From: Paludibacteraceae bacterium
GTDB lineage: Bacteria > Bacteroidota > Bacteroidia > Bacteroidales > Paludibacteraceae
Length of the DNA stretch: 64,000 nucleotides
Reading direction: 5' to 3'
Assembly (NCBI GenBank): GCA_017457295.1
Contig: JAFTHS010000014.1
Location: 1-64,000, forward strand
In this document: piece by piece, positions 19,601 through 26,555 of the stretch
Position numbering within the stretch: the stretch's first letter is position 1
Layout: each line of letters starts with the position of its first letter
Notes under the pieces: model-generated
What the model saw: the letters and a program-made list of their open reading frames with translations, nothing else
What the model was told of the DNA's origin: nothing
Database searches by the model: none
Made by a program: the position numbers and the translations under genes

Positions 19601-19941
19601 CGTTTTTTCTCTTGAACCACACCCATAGCCGTAACAACGACTTCCTCCATTGCGATAGCATCGCTACTAAGACGGACATCCATTTGAGGGCCAGAAACCG
19701 TCAGTTCTTGGGTAGTCATACCCACGTAACTAAACACGAGCACTGCGCCATCTTGTACCGTCAGTTCATACATACCATCAAAATCGGTAATTGTACCATT
19801 TGATGTACCTTTCTCAAGGACAGACGCACCAATAATTGGCAAACCGTCCTCTGTAGAAATCACCACACCACTCACCGTGACACTTGCCATCATGGCAACT
19901 GACAACAGCGAGCAAGTCAGCACAAAGAATAGTTTCTTCAT
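16678..19941 (-). CDS. SusC/RagA family TonB-dependent transporter
   Basis: It is the outer-membrane importer paired with the downstream SusD. A signal peptide (1-19) precedes a carboxypeptidase-regulatory-like domain (about 22-100). The plug spans about 110-230 with the SusC signature (L-Q-G-K-I-A-G-V, L-F-I-L-D-G-V-P-V, A-A-A-L-Y-G-Q-D-A-A-N-G-V). A 22-strand barrel region ends with an aromatic residue (A-S-F). Unusually, a loop at about 470-510 carries a proline-rich linker and C487-x2-C490...H494...C496-x2-C499, a zinc-knuckle-like set. The gene lies 35 nt after murQ, tying uptake to MurNAc-6-P breakdown in one operon. Confidence 0.95.
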   Translation of the reverse strand: MKKLFFVLTCSLLSVAMMASVTVSGVVISTEDGLPIIGASVLEKGTSNGTITDFDGMYELTVQDGAVLVFSYVGMTTQELTVSGPQMDVRLSSDAIAMEEVVVTAMGVVQEKKRLNFAVQNIGGESLNESQNSNFVNSLQGKIAGVSVTNAGGSPNSGSQIIIRGISSVNNSQSNEPLFILDGVPVNGGASAAADINPNDIENITVLKGAAAAALYGQDAANGVIMITTKQGEAGKIKVQANASWQWDTPTRLPELQSTYMPGSQGFYKEKTSGGWGPMLNEGQQIYDNIGNFFKTGFYHKYDFSVNGGTEKFQAYASANYSKSEGIIPEDYKQRFGALIKAQFTPADWITFAMNINISDTKSRSTSGVSSAYSWPITDDITDYQREDGYPRFRYLPDVEKYNAPFSPLYSIYNDGGVAKATRNVINGSVTLKPVKNLTIIGRVSYDIKNTTSESYVVPRWDDSYVLPTVTQPTKPTLPTAPSVHACPDCNGEHMCPTCEANYQSALSQYNKDYAVFRSDSLSYNDYLDYMKNEYPYNYVLTSEDIKNMSKSSLGAISASEGRSQLFTAGFNASYKIELPKDFSIDVMAGGELKMSEGFSTSVYGQDFIIPGTYSLSNTNRDYMELSDRTLGHSGRRRFGYFGEIRGDYKGLASLSVTGRWDWSSTINNNPFFYPSITGGVILSELIPGMNETKNNWLSYLKLRGNYAVVGKDAPAYLYDRRFKQFGTYPDGGYGIDPTMSSASMDLAPEMSYSWEVGMDLKLFDNKTRLDIAYYSTKVDNQIVTVRVSPSSGYILQTRNEGAIRNHGVEFTLDQDIIKRKNFNWTMGLNFGLNRGKVTYLPESVAEITGPQYGDVFTSAYLGGSTTALTGKDYARNAAGQVIVDENGYPKIDPNKNKLIGNREAKFQAGLNSSMNIYGVQFSFLFDGRLGGDVLNVTGRNLISNGNSKILEQYRGRQVVFEGVTEHTDDAGNVYYEQNTKPITLDYTTIINYFYNVSTNFIEDGSYLRLSYVTLGYDFAKLMKQQNFFKGLKLNFTCNNVFVLTKYTGTDPVCNASTGQGGTGSAGIDNTPIPNTRSYNLSLTASF

Positions 19942-19976
19942 ATAAACTAAGATTATTAATTATTGTTTTTATCGTT

Positions 19977-20798
19977 TTATTCCTGATTTGCACGATATGC
20001 ATCCATTGCCTTCTTCACACTTCCGTGTAGGAGAAGCAAATCTTTAGCCTTATCGTATTCGAGCCCCAGTTCATCCACGAGCATGCGTGTACCACGGTCC
20101 ACAAGTTTCTTGTTGCTGAGTTGCATATTTACCATCTTGTTGCCCTTTACGCGCCCCATCTTGATCATAGTAATAGTGGTAATCATGTTGCAAACGAGTT
20201 TTTGCGCTGTGCCTGATTTTAAGCGAGTAGAACCCGTTACAAACTCAGGCCCCACCAATGGTTCAATAGCAATCTCTGCCACTTGACCAACAGGCGAGCC
20301 AGGGTTGCAAGAAACAGAAGCTGTCAAGCAACCAAACTCGCGCGCACGCTCGAGCGCGCCTATTACATAAGGTGTAGTACCCGAAGCTGCAATACCTACT
20401 ACCGTATCAAGTGGAGTTATATCATGCTCAAGGAGTTCTTTCCAAGATTTCTCTGGATCATCTTCCGCATTCTCCACAGGATTACGCAATGCATGATCAC
20501 CACCCGCAATCAACCCAATCACAAATGATGGTGGCATACCAAATGTAGGAGGAATCTCGCTGGCATCCAATACACCAAGACGGCCACTGGTGCCCGCGCC
20601 CATATAGAAGATACGACCGCCCTTTTGCATGCGTTCAACAATACCTTCTACCAACTTCTCTATTTGAGGAATACAATCACGGACAGCCAACGCTACCTTT
20701 TGATCTTCCTCGTTCATCTCACGCAGCAACTCACCCACTGACTTTTGGTCAAGATTATCATGAAGCGAACTCTGCTCTGTTATTTTTACAAAATCCAT
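19977..20798 (-). CDS. murQ: N-acetylmuramic acid 6-phosphate etherase
   Basis: MurQ removes the D-lactyl ether from MurNAc-6-phosphate, giving GlcNAc-6-phosphate and D-lactate in the cytoplasm. The 273 residues match the family length. The SIS-domain signature G-A-G-T-S-G-R-L-G-V-L-D-A-S-E-x-P-P-T-F (about 68-87) is complete, followed by G-L-I-A-G-G and the conserved G-S-T-R-L-K-S-G-T-A-Q-K segment. The gene follows the BadF kinase by 115 nt and precedes SusC by 35 nt. A kinase-murQ pair is also known in the MurNAc catabolic operon of Tannerella forsythia (murTKQ). Here no inner-membrane MurNAc transporter is seen in the window. Confidence 0.95.
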   Translation of the reverse strand: MDFVKITEQSSLHDNLDQKSVGELLREMNEEDQKVALAVRDCIPQIEKLVEGIVERMQKGGRIFYMGAGTSGRLGVLDASEIPPTFGMPPSFVIGLIAGGDHALRNPVENAEDDPEKSWKELLEHDITPLDTVVGIAASGTTPYVIGALERAREFGCLTASVSCNPGSPVGQVAEIAIEPLVGPEFVTGSTRLKSGTAQKLVCNMITTITMIKMGRVKGNKMVNMQLSNKKLVDRGTRMLVDELGLEYDKAKDLLLLHGSVKKAMDAYRANQE

Positions 20799-20913
20799 AA
20801 TTTGTTGTATTTTTTGGTATCACATTTCTTTGTCTTTTCTCGGTGATCCTACAACGCGCCCTCGTTATGAACCCGCCAAAGCCCCGTGAAAGACAACAAA
20901 TAGGTGGTTAATT

Positions 20914-21771
20914 TTACATAGTAGGAACTACGTCTTTCTTGTGGTACTCCTTCAAGCCCTCCATAGGACCTTGAAGAATCTTACCCACTTGGAAGCCATT
21001 ATCAGCCAGCACCTTCTTCAATACATCTTGGTAGTAATAAGCGATAGAACCAATAAAGCCAACAGGAAGTGCTGGATATTGTGGCAAAATACGCTTAGCG
21101 AAGTAGTCGAAGTGATCGTAAACAAGTTGTGCAATCAATGGGTTTTCAAGGTTCTCAGCGCAGAAACGACTGAGAGAGGCTAAGTAACGATTTGGGAAAG
21201 GTTTACGATATACATTGTCAATCACATCCGCAGCCGTGATGCCATATTGATTTTGGAATTTCTCTTTGAGTTCCTCACTCAGTTGATTCTTGAAGAGGTC
21301 AGCCACAAGGCGTTTGCCAAGCACAGCACCACTACCCTCATCACCAAGGATAAAGCCAAGAGCAGGCACATTCTTCTCAATCTCCTTGCCATTCCAAAGG
21401 CAAGAGTTACCACCTGTACCCAAGATACACGCTACACCTCTTTCTTCGCCTAATACACCACAAGCAGCACCTACCATATCAGAGTACACCTCAATCTTTG
21501 CCGATTTGAAAATTGCTTCTAATGCATATTCAACTACTGGAATTTTCTCAGGAGTGCAACCTGCACCATAGAAGAAAATGCGACTAATGCTTCCCGCCCA
21601 CAACAAGTGTGAGATTTGTGGTAGAAGCTGATTGTTGACGCTATTTTTAATTGCGTCAGAAGTTTGTTGAAATGGGTTGATACCATCCGTAAAGAACTCC
21701 TCTGAATGACCATTAGCTGCCATTAAGCACCAATGGGTTTTGGTTGAACCAGAATCTGCTATTAAAATCAT
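20914..21771 (-). CDS. BadF/BcrA-type amino sugar kinase, probable MurNAc or GlcNAc kinase
   Basis: It is an ASKHA-fold kinase. The start at 21771 is chosen because the protein then opens with a hydrophobic strand directly before the phosphate-1 loop D-S-G-S-T-K-T-H-W; the frame continues back to 21849 without recognisable homology. The 286 residues carry G-T-G-G-N-S near 113-118 and G-D-E-G-S-G-A near 134-140, as in N-acetylglucosamine/N-acetylmuramic acid kinases. Its product, MurNAc-6-P, would be the substrate of MurQ encoded next. The gene heads the operon behind a promoter at 21875-21906 and diverges from the NagB-LmbE fusion. The choice between MurNAc and GlcNAc cannot be made from sequence. 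Confidence 0.85.
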   Translation of the reverse strand: MILIADSGSTKTHWCLMAANGHSEEFFTDGINPFQQTSDAIKNSVNNQLLPQISHLLWAGSISRIFFYGAGCTPEKIPVVEYALEAIFKSAKIEVYSDMVGAACGVLGEERGVACILGTGGNSCLWNGKEIEKNVPALGFILGDEGSGAVLGKRLVADLFKNQLSEELKEKFQNQYGITAADVIDNVYRKPFPNRYLASLSRFCAENLENPLIAQLVYDHFDYFAKRILPQYPALPVGFIGSIAYYYQDVLKKVLADNGFQVGKILQGPMEGLKEYHKKDVVPTM

Positions 21772-21874
21772 ATCATTAAAATTTATGTTGTTATCTACTT
21801 GTTTGTCCGTTGTTACTCTGTAAAGAGTAGTTAAAAATGGCATCCACAAGGCACTCTATACCAAAAATAACTCG

Positions 21875-21906
21875 CAAAGGTACGTATTTTTTTTCACACG
21901 TGCAAG
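21875..21906 (-). promoter_or_regulatory. Promoter of the kinase-murQ-SusCD operon
   Basis: The minus strand reads CTTG (21906-21903), 20 nt, then TACCTTTG (21882-21875). The -7 element is perfect and the -33 has one mismatch. It gives a leader of about 100 nt. Confidence 0.7.
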
Positions 21907-21921
21907 CGCAGTTGCCCAATT

Positions 21922-21937
21922 TATGTTGTATAACATA
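21922..21937. promoter_or_regulatory. Palindrome TATGTT-GTAT-AACATA between divergent promoters
   Basis: A perfect 6-bp inverted repeat with a 4-bp centre lies between the divergent kinase and NagB-LmbE promoters. It is almost identical to the site at 1066-1079. It could control both arms of the locus. Confidence 0.45.
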
Positions 21938-21973
21938 TAAAATCTATTTTTTCAACATAATTCTCCGCAACCG

Positions 21974-22005
21974 TTTGCATGAATCGGAATTTTTCCGTAC
22001 CTTTG
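21974..22005 (+). promoter_or_regulatory. Promoter of the NagB-LmbE operon
   Basis: TTTG (21974-21977), 20 nt, TACCTTTG (21998-22005): a full Bacteroidetes consensus. The start site would be near 22012, about 30 nt before the ATG at 22043. Confidence 0.8.
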
Positions 22006-22042
22006 CAGCACGATATATTGTACAAAAACAAAATTTTATGAT

Positions 22043-24034
22043 ATGAGAAATAATCTTAGCCAATTGATTTCTCTGAGCAAAGTCGAAGAGAAATTGTATC
22101 GTCCTGCGGATGCATTTGAGCAATCTCGCGTCACCCGCATGGAACATGTAAAAACCACCATCTACGAAACCCCTCAAGAGGGTATTTCGGGCGTAGCCAA
22201 TCACATTGCTAACGTTATTCGCCAACATGATGCTAATGGTAGGAATACCGTTTTATCGTTGGCCTCTGGTCGCTCGATGCGCGATCTATTCGCAGAACTC
22301 GTTCGTCTACACAAAGAGGAGGGATTGAGTTTTAAGAACGTGATTGTATTTGGTTCGTATGAGTTTTACCCTCTGAGCGATGCCTCATTGGGCAGTATGG
22401 CACAAATACAAAGCCAACTGCTTGACCATGTTGATATTAAAGCCGAAAACGTTTACACTTTCCCACTCGATTTGCCAAGAGAGACCGTATTCTCATTCTG
22501 CGAGGAGTATGAGAAAACTATTGCACAAGTGGGCGGTATTGATATTCAAGTTTTGGGTATTGGTCAATGCGGAAACATTGCAATGAATGAGCCAGGCACA
22601 CAATCCAATTCATATACTCGCTTGGTGATTATGGACAACAACTCGCGCATGGATGTGAAGTCGCTCTTTGGTAATGCAGAGCAAGTGCCTAACTGCGCTA
22701 TCACATTGGGTATCAACACCATTCTCCAGGCAAAAGAGGTTATCCTCATGGCATTTGGCCAACACAAAGCGAGCATTGTAAAACAAGCTATTGAGGAAGT
22801 AGTTTCTGCAACCTGTCCTGCTTCGTATTTGCAACTCCACAAAAAAGCATCGTTCGTTCTTGACTTGGATGCAGCTAACAAACTGACCCGTATTAATCAT
22901 CCTTGGAAAGTGACTAACTGCGAGTGGACAGACCAACTAGTACGTCGTGCTGTAGTATGGCTCTGTGAACAAACACAAAAGCCAATCCTTAAACTCACCA
23001 ACAAGGATTATAATGATTTCGGATTGAGCGAACTCATTACCAAATTTGAATCCGCATACAACTGCAACATCAAGGTATTCAATGACCTGCAACATACTAT
23101 TACTGGTTGGCCAGGTGGCAAGCCAAATGCAGATGACTCCAATCGTCCAGAACGTGCTAATCCATACCCAAAAGACGTAGTAATCTTCTCTCCTCACCCT
23201 GATGATGATGTAATTTCTATGGGTGGTACATTCCAACGCCTTATCAAACAAGGTCATAACGTACACGTAGCATACGAAACCAGCGGTTGTATAGCAGTTT
23301 GCGATGAAGAAGTTGTACGTTTCATGGACTTTATGAAGGGCTATAAGCAAATGCTTATTCCTGAAGATCAAGTGATTGAGAAGAAATATGACGAGTACAT
23401 GAACTTCTTTAAGAACGAGAAGGTTGGCGATAATGACACTCGCGAGATTCTTAACCTTAAGGCACTTATTCGCCGTGGTGAGGCAACCGCAGCATGCCGC
23501 TACATGGGCTTGCCAACCGACCATATCCACTTCCTCAACTTGCCATTCTATGAGACTGGCACTATCAAGAAAGGTCCTCTCTCACAAGCAGACGTGGATA
23601 TCGTGAAAGCATTGCTTGAAGAGGTGAAACCACAACAAATCTTCGCTGCTGGCGACTTGGCAGACCCTCACGGCACACACCGTGTCTGCTTGGACGCCGT
23701 ATTGGCAGCTTTGGATGAATTGAAGCATACTGCAGCATGGGATGAGTGGTTGAAAGACTGCCGCATCTGGATGTACCGCGGTGCATGGATGGAATGGGAG
23801 ATGGATCTCGTTGAGATGGCTGTGCCAATGTCTCCAGAGGAGCTCCGTTCGAAACGAAACGCTATCCTTCGCCACGCTAGCCAAATGGAATCTGCTCCAT
23901 TCCTTGGAGACGATGAGCGCCTCTTCTGGCAACGTGCAGAAGATCGTAACCATGATACAGCTAAAGTGTATGCTGACCTTGGATTGGCTGAATATGAGGC
24001 TATCGAGGCATTTGTACAATACCATATTCTATAA
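22043..24034 (+). CDS. NagB-like/LmbE (PIG-L) deacetylase fusion protein
   Basis: Two domains are fused in 663 residues. Residues about 35-290 are NagB-like (L-S-L-A-S-G-R-S near 71-78; G-I-G-Q-C-G-N-I-A-M-N-E-P-G near 172-185). Residues about 375-560 are LmbE/PIG-L, with the zinc motif H385-P-D387-D388 and H543-x2-H546. In classical GlcN-6-P deaminase the loop reads D-G-H (Asp and His catalytic); here it is C-G-N, and the usual active-site D-E-Y is replaced by S-Y-E. The deaminase activity is therefore doubtful even though databases usually name such fusions glucosamine-6-phosphate deaminase. From memory, other Bacteroidetes fusions also vary at this loop. The LmbE half is expected to deacetylate an N-acetylglucosamine compound. 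No signal peptide is present, so it acts in the cytosol. Confidence 0.85.
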   Translation: MRNNLSQLISLSKVEEKLYRPADAFEQSRVTRMEHVKTTIYETPQEGISGVANHIANVIRQHDANGRNTVLSLASGRSMRDLFAELVRLHKEEGLSFKNVIVFGSYEFYPLSDASLGSMAQIQSQLLDHVDIKAENVYTFPLDLPRETVFSFCEEYEKTIAQVGGIDIQVLGIGQCGNIAMNEPGTQSNSYTRLVIMDNNSRMDVKSLFGNAEQVPNCAITLGINTILQAKEVILMAFGQHKASIVKQAIEEVVSATCPASYLQLHKKASFVLDLDAANKLTRINHPWKVTNCEWTDQLVRRAVVWLCEQTQKPILKLTNKDYNDFGLSELITKFESAYNCNIKVFNDLQHTITGWPGGKPNADDSNRPERANPYPKDVVIFSPHPDDDVISMGGTFQRLIKQGHNVHVAYETSGCIAVCDEEVVRFMDFMKGYKQMLIPEDQVIEKKYDEYMNFFKNEKVGDNDTREILNLKALIRRGEATAACRYMGLPTDHIHFLNLPFYETGTIKKGPLSQADVDIVKALLEEVKPQQIFAAGDLADPHGTHRVCLDAVLAALDELKHTAAWDEWLKDCRIWMYRGAWMEWEMDLVEMAVPMSPEELRSKRNAILRHASQMESAPFLGDDERLFWQRAEDRNHDTAKVYADLGLAEYEAIEAFVQYHIL

Positions 24035-24060
24035 CGCATGTTCGTAGAACACTTTCTCTG

Positions 24061-24096
24061 ATAATCTGCGCTGCATCAGCAGAGATTATGCTGATG
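24061..24096 (+). promoter_or_regulatory. Mutually exclusive hairpins in the NagB-LmbE/GT2 gap
   Basis: ATAATCT (24061-24067) can pair with AGATTAT (24083-24089), or CATCAGCA (24074-24081) with TGCTGATG (24089-24096). The two stems overlap, so only one can form. There is no U-tract, so this is not a simple terminator. It may be an attenuator, a processing site or chance. Confidence 0.35.
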
Positions 24097-24160
24097 TTGC
24101 GCTGATATTAGAGAGAAAACACAACAAAGAAACAACCAATTTTTATTTATCCATACTAAT

Positions 24161-25585
24161 ATGAAAAATATCACATGTTTTATTCCTTTCCAAAGTGAGG
24201 AACAAGTACAAGCTACTGTGGCTAACTTGAAAGCTCAAGAACTGGTAGCTGACATTCATTTCTTGCACGGTGATATCCGCTCTACAGCTAATGTACGCGA
24301 GATTGCAGCTAAAGCTAACACCGAGTACACTTTGATCTACACCAAGTACACCACCCTCTCATTCGTTCTCTTCGCACTTGAGCGTATGGAGGCTCTTATC
24401 GAGGACACACAAGCTGCTATGGTTTACGCGGACCACTTCAACCAAGTAGGTGAGGTTCGTACCAACGCTCCTGTGATTGACTATCAACTCGGTTCTGTTC
24501 GAGATGACTTTGAGTTCGGTTCTGTTCTCTTCTATCGCACCAGCGCTCTCAAGGAGGCTGTTGCTCGTATGGATGTAGATTATCAATACGCTGGTCTGTA
24601 TGACCTCCGCCTCAAAGTGAGCCAAAAGGGTGCTTTGGAGCATATCAACGAGTACCTCTATTATGATGTAGAGCTCGACAACCGTACCACTGGCGAGAAG
24701 AACTTCGACTATGTAGATCCTAAGAACCGTGGCGTACAAATCGAGATGGAGAAGGCTGTTACCCAACACCTCAAAGACATCAACGGTTACCTCGCTCCTG
24801 GTTTCAAGGATGTAGATTTGCTCGGTGGTGGCTTCGAGTATGAGGCATCTGTGATTATCCCTTGCAAAAACCGCGTTCGTACCATCGGTACCGCTATCAA
24901 GAGCGCGCTCAGCCAAGTGGTGAAAGCTCCTTATAAATACAACGTTATCGTTGTAGATGACAACTCTGAGGACGGTTCTGTAGATGTAATCAAGAGCATT
25001 GTGGCTGAGGGTCACGACAACCTCGTTTATATCGCTCAAGACAAGACTTGGCACGCTATCGGTGGCAACTGGAACGTAGCTCTCCACCACGAGAAATGCG
25101 GTCGCTTCGCTATCCAACTTGACTCTGACGACACTTACTTCGATGAGAACACCGTTCAAAAGTTCATTGATGCTTTCCACGAGCAAAACTGCGCTATGGT
25201 AGTAGGTACATACCAACTCACCGACTTTGATGGTAATATGATTCCTCCTGGAGTAATCGATCACAAAGAGTGGACACCAGACAACGGTCGCAACAACGCT
25301 CTCCGCATCCACGGTCTTGGCGCACCACGTGGTTTCTATACTCCAATGCTCCGCACTATCAACTTCCCAACCACCAAGTATGGTGAGGATTATGCAGTTG
25401 GTTTGCGTGTAAGCCGCGAGTATCAAATCGGTCGTATCTATGACGTAGTGTATAACTGCCGTCGTTGGGATGACAACTCTGATGCTAACTGCGATATCGT
25501 GACCATGAACAACAACCACTTGTACAAAGATCGTATCCGTACATGGGAGTTGAAGGCACGTATCCAAATGAACGAGGGTAAGTAA
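24161..25585 (+). CDS. Family 2 glycosyltransferase with two GT-A-like halves
   Basis: Residues about 225-460 form a clear GT2/GT-A domain: A-S-V-I-I-P-C-K-N-R opening, V-V-D-D-N-S-E-D-G nucleotide-sugar loop, W-N-V-A-L motif and Q-L-D-S-D-D as the metal-binding DXD equivalent. Residues 1-220 repeat the same fold in degenerate form (I-P-F-Q-S-E-E opening, A-A-M-V-Y-A-D-H in place of DXD), so the protein looks like a tandem GT-A. No membrane segment or signal peptide is seen. It follows the NagB-LmbE gene by 126 nt, and its stop is one base from the start of the DUF4922 gene. The acceptor and donor are unknown; GlcNAc-derived sugars are inferred from the operon. Confidence 0.85.
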   Translation: MKNITCFIPFQSEEQVQATVANLKAQELVADIHFLHGDIRSTANVREIAAKANTEYTLIYTKYTTLSFVLFALERMEALIEDTQAAMVYADHFNQVGEVRTNAPVIDYQLGSVRDDFEFGSVLFYRTSALKEAVARMDVDYQYAGLYDLRLKVSQKGALEHINEYLYYDVELDNRTTGEKNFDYVDPKNRGVQIEMEKAVTQHLKDINGYLAPGFKDVDLLGGGFEYEASVIIPCKNRVRTIGTAIKSALSQVVKAPYKYNVIVVDDNSEDGSVDVIKSIVAEGHDNLVYIAQDKTWHAIGGNWNVALHHEKCGRFAIQLDSDDTYFDENTVQKFIDAFHEQNCAMVVGTYQLTDFDGNMIPPGVIDHKEWTPDNGRNNALRIHGLGAPRGFYTPMLRTINFPTTKYGEDYAVGLRVSREYQIGRIYDVVYNCRRWDDNSDANCDIVTMNNNHLYKDRIRTWELKARIQMNEGK

Positions 25586-25586
25586 T

Positions 25587-26486
25587 TTGACACTTTATCA
25601 ACAAATATTTGACATGTTCTCCCGCGAGCTCAGTGCTCACGGGAGAGCATTTCTTAATTATGAATCACTTGCAGGAGTCGAGGTCAAGGATATGACTATC
25701 GACGGTTTCCCTGCCAAATTGTTTTTCAACCCTGCTCGTGTCCGCAGCGTCATGGCTGACGTCAGCCCCGAAGCTCTGCAACAGCGCGCATGCTTCCTCT
25801 GCCCCGATGGCGTAGAGGAAAACCAACTCACCCATAATTGGGAATCCTCAACAGGGCACACCTATTATATACGCGTAAACCCCTTCCCTATTTTCTCCCC
25901 GCACTTCACCGTTTCTTCTTCCGTACACGAACGCCAAGAACTATTGCCTCACCTTGAGGCCATGTTGCATTTGGCAAAGGAACTACCCGAGATGACCATT
26001 TTCTACAATGGTCCTATGTGCGGTGCCAGTGCCCCCGACCATATGCATTTCCAAGCTGTGCCTCGCCACAGTCTCCCCATAGAAGACCATTTCTCCACCA
26101 ACTATGCCAACGCTATCTTGGTGCAAGAAACGGATTTACAAACTCATTTGGCAGCCGTCAAGCGCGTGCTTGCTATGGGCACTATCCCCGAAGAAGCCAG
26201 CCAAACGGGCTCTCTGACTATCGGTGCTTCTCACTCCGAAGAATACGAACCCCGATGGAACATTGTCACTTGGTACGAAGATATGTGGCATACAGTGATT
26301 TTCTTCCGCCGCGAATCCCGTCCAATGTGTTTCTTTGCTCCAGAGGAAGAGCGCATATTGTTCTCTCCTGCTACTGTAGAGATGGGCGGTATTGGCATTG
26401 TAGCTAACCGCGAGAGTTTTGACCGCCTCACCCCTGCCCGCCTCCGCGACATCATCCGTGAAGTGGCAGATAATCCGTTGGCATAA
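25587..26486 (+). CDS. DUF4922 protein, HIT/GalT-like nucleotidyltransferase or phosphorylase
   Basis: The start at 25587 is a TTG one base after the preceding stop (TAA T TTG), favouring translational coupling; the next in-frame start is the ATG at 25614 (290 residues). The protein has C69-x2-C72, N-P-F-P-I-F...P-H at about 98-106 and the HIT triad H152-x-H154-x-Q156 within A-P-D-H-M-H-F-Q-A-V-P-R. This is the layout of galactose-1-phosphate uridylyltransferase and Ap4A phosphorylases, so transfer of a nucleotidyl group to or from a sugar phosphate is likely. No signal peptide is present. The position between GT2 and SpoIID suggests it makes or recycles the nucleotide sugar used by the GT2. 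Confidence 0.8.
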   Translation: MTLYQQIFDMFSRELSAHGRAFLNYESLAGVEVKDMTIDGFPAKLFFNPARVRSVMADVSPEALQQRACFLCPDGVEENQLTHNWESSTGHTYYIRVNPFPIFSPHFTVSSSVHERQELLPHLEAMLHLAKELPEMTIFYNGPMCGASAPDHMHFQAVPRHSLPIEDHFSTNYANAILVQETDLQTHLAAVKRVLAMGTIPEEASQTGSLTIGASHSEEYEPRWNIVTWYEDMWHTVIFFRRESRPMCFFAPEEERILFSPATVEMGGIGIVANRESFDRLTPARLRDIIREVADNPLA

Positions 26487-26504
26487 TTTCACTACTCTTG
26501 CACT

Positions 26505-26512
26505 ACCTTTGC
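26505..26512 (+). promoter_or_regulatory. Possible internal promoter before the SpoIID gene
   Basis: A perfect -7 element TACCTTTG lies 44 nt before the ATG. No good TTTG is found at the right distance (GTTG at 26478 is 23 nt away), so support is partial. Confidence 0.4.
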
Positions 26513-26555
26513 GCTAGGAATAACAACATGAAGAACTAAGTTAAAAAATACTATA

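Noticed and set aside
22937..24039. Several antisense frames opposite the NagB-LmbE gene
   Set aside because: They overlap a strongly supported coding region and look like mirror translations.
24359..25567. 402-residue open frame antisense to the GT2 gene
   Set aside because: It lies wholly opposite a well-supported glycosyltransferase and shows no family motif. Its openness follows from codon bias of the sense gene.
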